From Perkinsus marinus ATCC 50983 (taxonomy: Eukaryota; Perkinsozoa; Perkinsida; Perkinsidae): DNA of 60,315 nucleotides. A model generated the notes under the pieces. It was not told where the DNA came from, made no database searches, and saw only the letters and a list, made by a program, of their open reading frames with translations. Positions 58,723 to 60,315 of this stretch are shown piece by piece. The stretch covers positions 8,836-69,150 of the forward strand of contig NW_003206415.1 in the NCBI RefSeq assembly GCF_000006405.1, read 5' to 3'. Every line of letters begins with the position of its first letter. Within the stretch, counting starts at the first letter, position 1. Position numbers and translations under genes: made by a program.

Positions 58723-60315
58723 GTGACTACCTTTAGTACTAGACTCTGGGGGTTAGGTCTGATGACATCGAGTTCACTGCGTTAAGCAACGCTCTACCTA
58801 TTCGAGACCAGGATCGTTATATACCTTGTAATAGGTACACACTGGGTAATGTACTACAGCTGGTATCTACTATGTTTCTAGTAGGGCCACTACGACAAGT
58901 GAAGTGCATGTTCCGAAATAACAGAGTCATCGCTGCTGGAATGTGAGTGAGGGGTAGCTTTGAGTGAACACTAGGCTAGGTTAGACTGAGAAATAGAGCA
59001 GTTTCCGTTGGCAGTTGTCATCATTCTAGGGAATGAAATAGATGTCAACTTTCCTCAGCTGAGCTTAGGGTTTCCCTCTTGTGGAATTTCACATGCGAAC
59101 CAGTATGAATTTCTTTCAAAATTTCCTCGGAATTTTCATACTGTCTCCAACACATGTAGTTGGACCGCGGACTGCAGTCATCTGAATTCTCGATCAATTG
59201 GGCAACCGTAACTGCTCCTAAGGAAAGAGTCACTTCTAACGATTCACCATAGTGTCTGTGCGGTTATTCGACGCAAACGGTGCTGAGACGATGTCCCTCT
59301 CGTAACTTGATAACATGTCGGTTTTTGTGAATATGTCAGAGCTTAGAGCTGATTATGTGTGTTGGGAGTAGTATGTGTTGGTGGCAGAGTTATGAAAATT
59401 TTGAGGAAATTCTTAGAGTAATCTTTCTGTGCATTTCTTGCTGAATTCGTGTGAATTTTTCCCTGAGGAACTCCTGAGCTCAGCTGAGGGAAGCGAACAT
59501 ATATTCATTCAGCCTGAGATAGGATACGAAAGTCGCTCAAGAGAGGTGTACTCTGGAGTGCACCACATAGGGGAACTTTCTCTTCCATCACCAGGGTGGT
59601 GTTACACTACTGGTGCGTGTGCCAATTTGAAGTCCAATGTCGTCGTCGGCCTAGTTAGACCAGGGTGGACCGCCTTGTCTGTTTTGTTGTTTGTAAAGGG
59701 TCATCGATCGTGTTTATTATTTCAGATACGTCCTAGCACTATTCACTACACTTTATACATGTATTCACTCCCCGCATCACCGAGCGTTGATACTCCTTGC
59801 GGTCATCATCCAGTTTCTAGCTCTATTCTGGTACGCCTTATCGTATATCCCATATGGTCGCCAGATGACCACTAGTGTTACTAGCCATCTCACTCAACGA
59901 CTCTTGGCTGACTGACCTCACAACAGCACACAATTCGTCATTTGTTGCACAGTGTATGATGTTGATACTGTATGGAAATAGTCTACACTGCGAGCGGAGA
60001 CAGCAGCACACAAGTCGTCATTTGTTGCACAGTGTATGAAGTTGATATAGAATTCATTTGGAATTATTGTTCAGTTTCTAGTAGGAAATATGTGCTGTGT
60101 TTCACTTGTATCAATGCAGTAGGCTTATGGGTTGGTGTTAATACTGAATCGCGAGTATACAATCTGGGATGATCTTAACAACTATCTCCTCAGCAACCGA
60201 GTGGGAAAAATATCGTCGAAAAAATTATTGTTACCTCAATACCTCTTAAGTTTGATTAAGTCAAGTTACTGAACCTCTCATATTGATACACTCGAATGCA
60301 GCGAGTAGCTAGCAA
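58290..60315 (+). repeat. 2-kb direct repeat, copy 2 (cut by window end)
   Basis: Partner of 51272-53275; offset 7018 at the left and 7040 at the right. It contains the same tRNA-like relic (58482-58548), an (ACT)21 tract at 58660-58722, and D2 copies at about 59044-59162 and 59362-59518. Confidence 0.92.
58660..58722 (+). repeat. (ACT)21 microsatellite
   Basis: Twenty-one ACT triplets, eight more than in the other copy. Confidence 0.97.

Noticed and set aside
51272-60315. Firm call of an LTR element for the 7-kb unit
   Set aside because: No retroelement protein was recognised between the repeats and the right end is outside the window.

Overview
The window looks like nuclear DNA of an alveolate protist, most likely a Perkinsus-type parasite of molluscs. 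This is an inference from the gene mix (CDPK-like kinase, plant-like TKL kinase, THH1/TOM1/TOM3 membrane protein, subtilisin, Dak-type dihydroxyacetone kinase, calreticulin), from many very short GT-AG introns (about 41-65 nt), and from lineage-specific secreted proteins. Two runs of 100 Ns (19111-19210, 48041-48140) show it is a draft scaffold. Species was not determined.

Layout. 0.26-5.4 kb (+): CDPK-like kinase with long repeat-filled introns. 5.4-13 kb: gene-poor, with two fossil fragments of LTR retrotransposon and one intact intronless subtilisin (9527-10561). 13.4 kb: small secreted cysteine protein. 15.1-22.2 kb (-): very intron-rich membrane or unknown gene(s), interrupted by a gap. 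24.9-29.75 kb (+): TKL kinase with a poly-proline region and C-terminal UBA domain, whose intron 4 holds a satellite array. 30.6-32.1 kb (+): THH1/TOM1-like multipass protein. 32.7-34.4 kb (-): dihydroxyacetone kinase. 35.6-36.9 kb (-): acidic protein. 38.9-42.1 kb (-): branched-chain aminotransferase in about 13 exons. 43.5-45.1 kb (+): calreticulin. 45.6-47.0 kb (+): FtsJ-type methyltransferase. 48.9-50.6 kb (-): coiled-coil protein. 51.3-60.3 kb: a 2-kb direct repeat at 7-kb spacing enclosing poorly recognised genes.

Main discovery candidate: the introns are not random sequence. At least fourteen short introns, in five different genes or gene blocks and several with boundaries fixed by protein homology, carry the 3' half of a tRNA-like gene: a T-arm/B-box (GGTTCGATCCC type) followed by GGGCATTTTT, with the T-run acting as polypyrimidine tract just before the acceptor AG. 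Some carry the same module in reverse, so that the intron begins GT + A-run and then GGGATCGAACC. One intron (30761-30846) is a whole tRNA-length copy with A and B boxes. Three other recurrent intron sequences are present: GCGCGCGCC/TGATCGATT, GTTGAGGAAATGCAAGAT, and AATAATTTCGTGGCGAGTGACGG. I read these as introner-like families, one of them built from a tRNA-derived, Pol III-type retroelement end. Genes lacking them (subtilisin, DAK, calreticulin, FtsJ) sit beside genes full of them.

Other repeats: about 19 copies of a 115-140 bp MITE with TGGAGTTTCAC ends, a second dispersed repeat family whose end has been amplified into 64/67-bp satellites in three places, and a set of near-perfect hairpins whose arms are separated by a single base.
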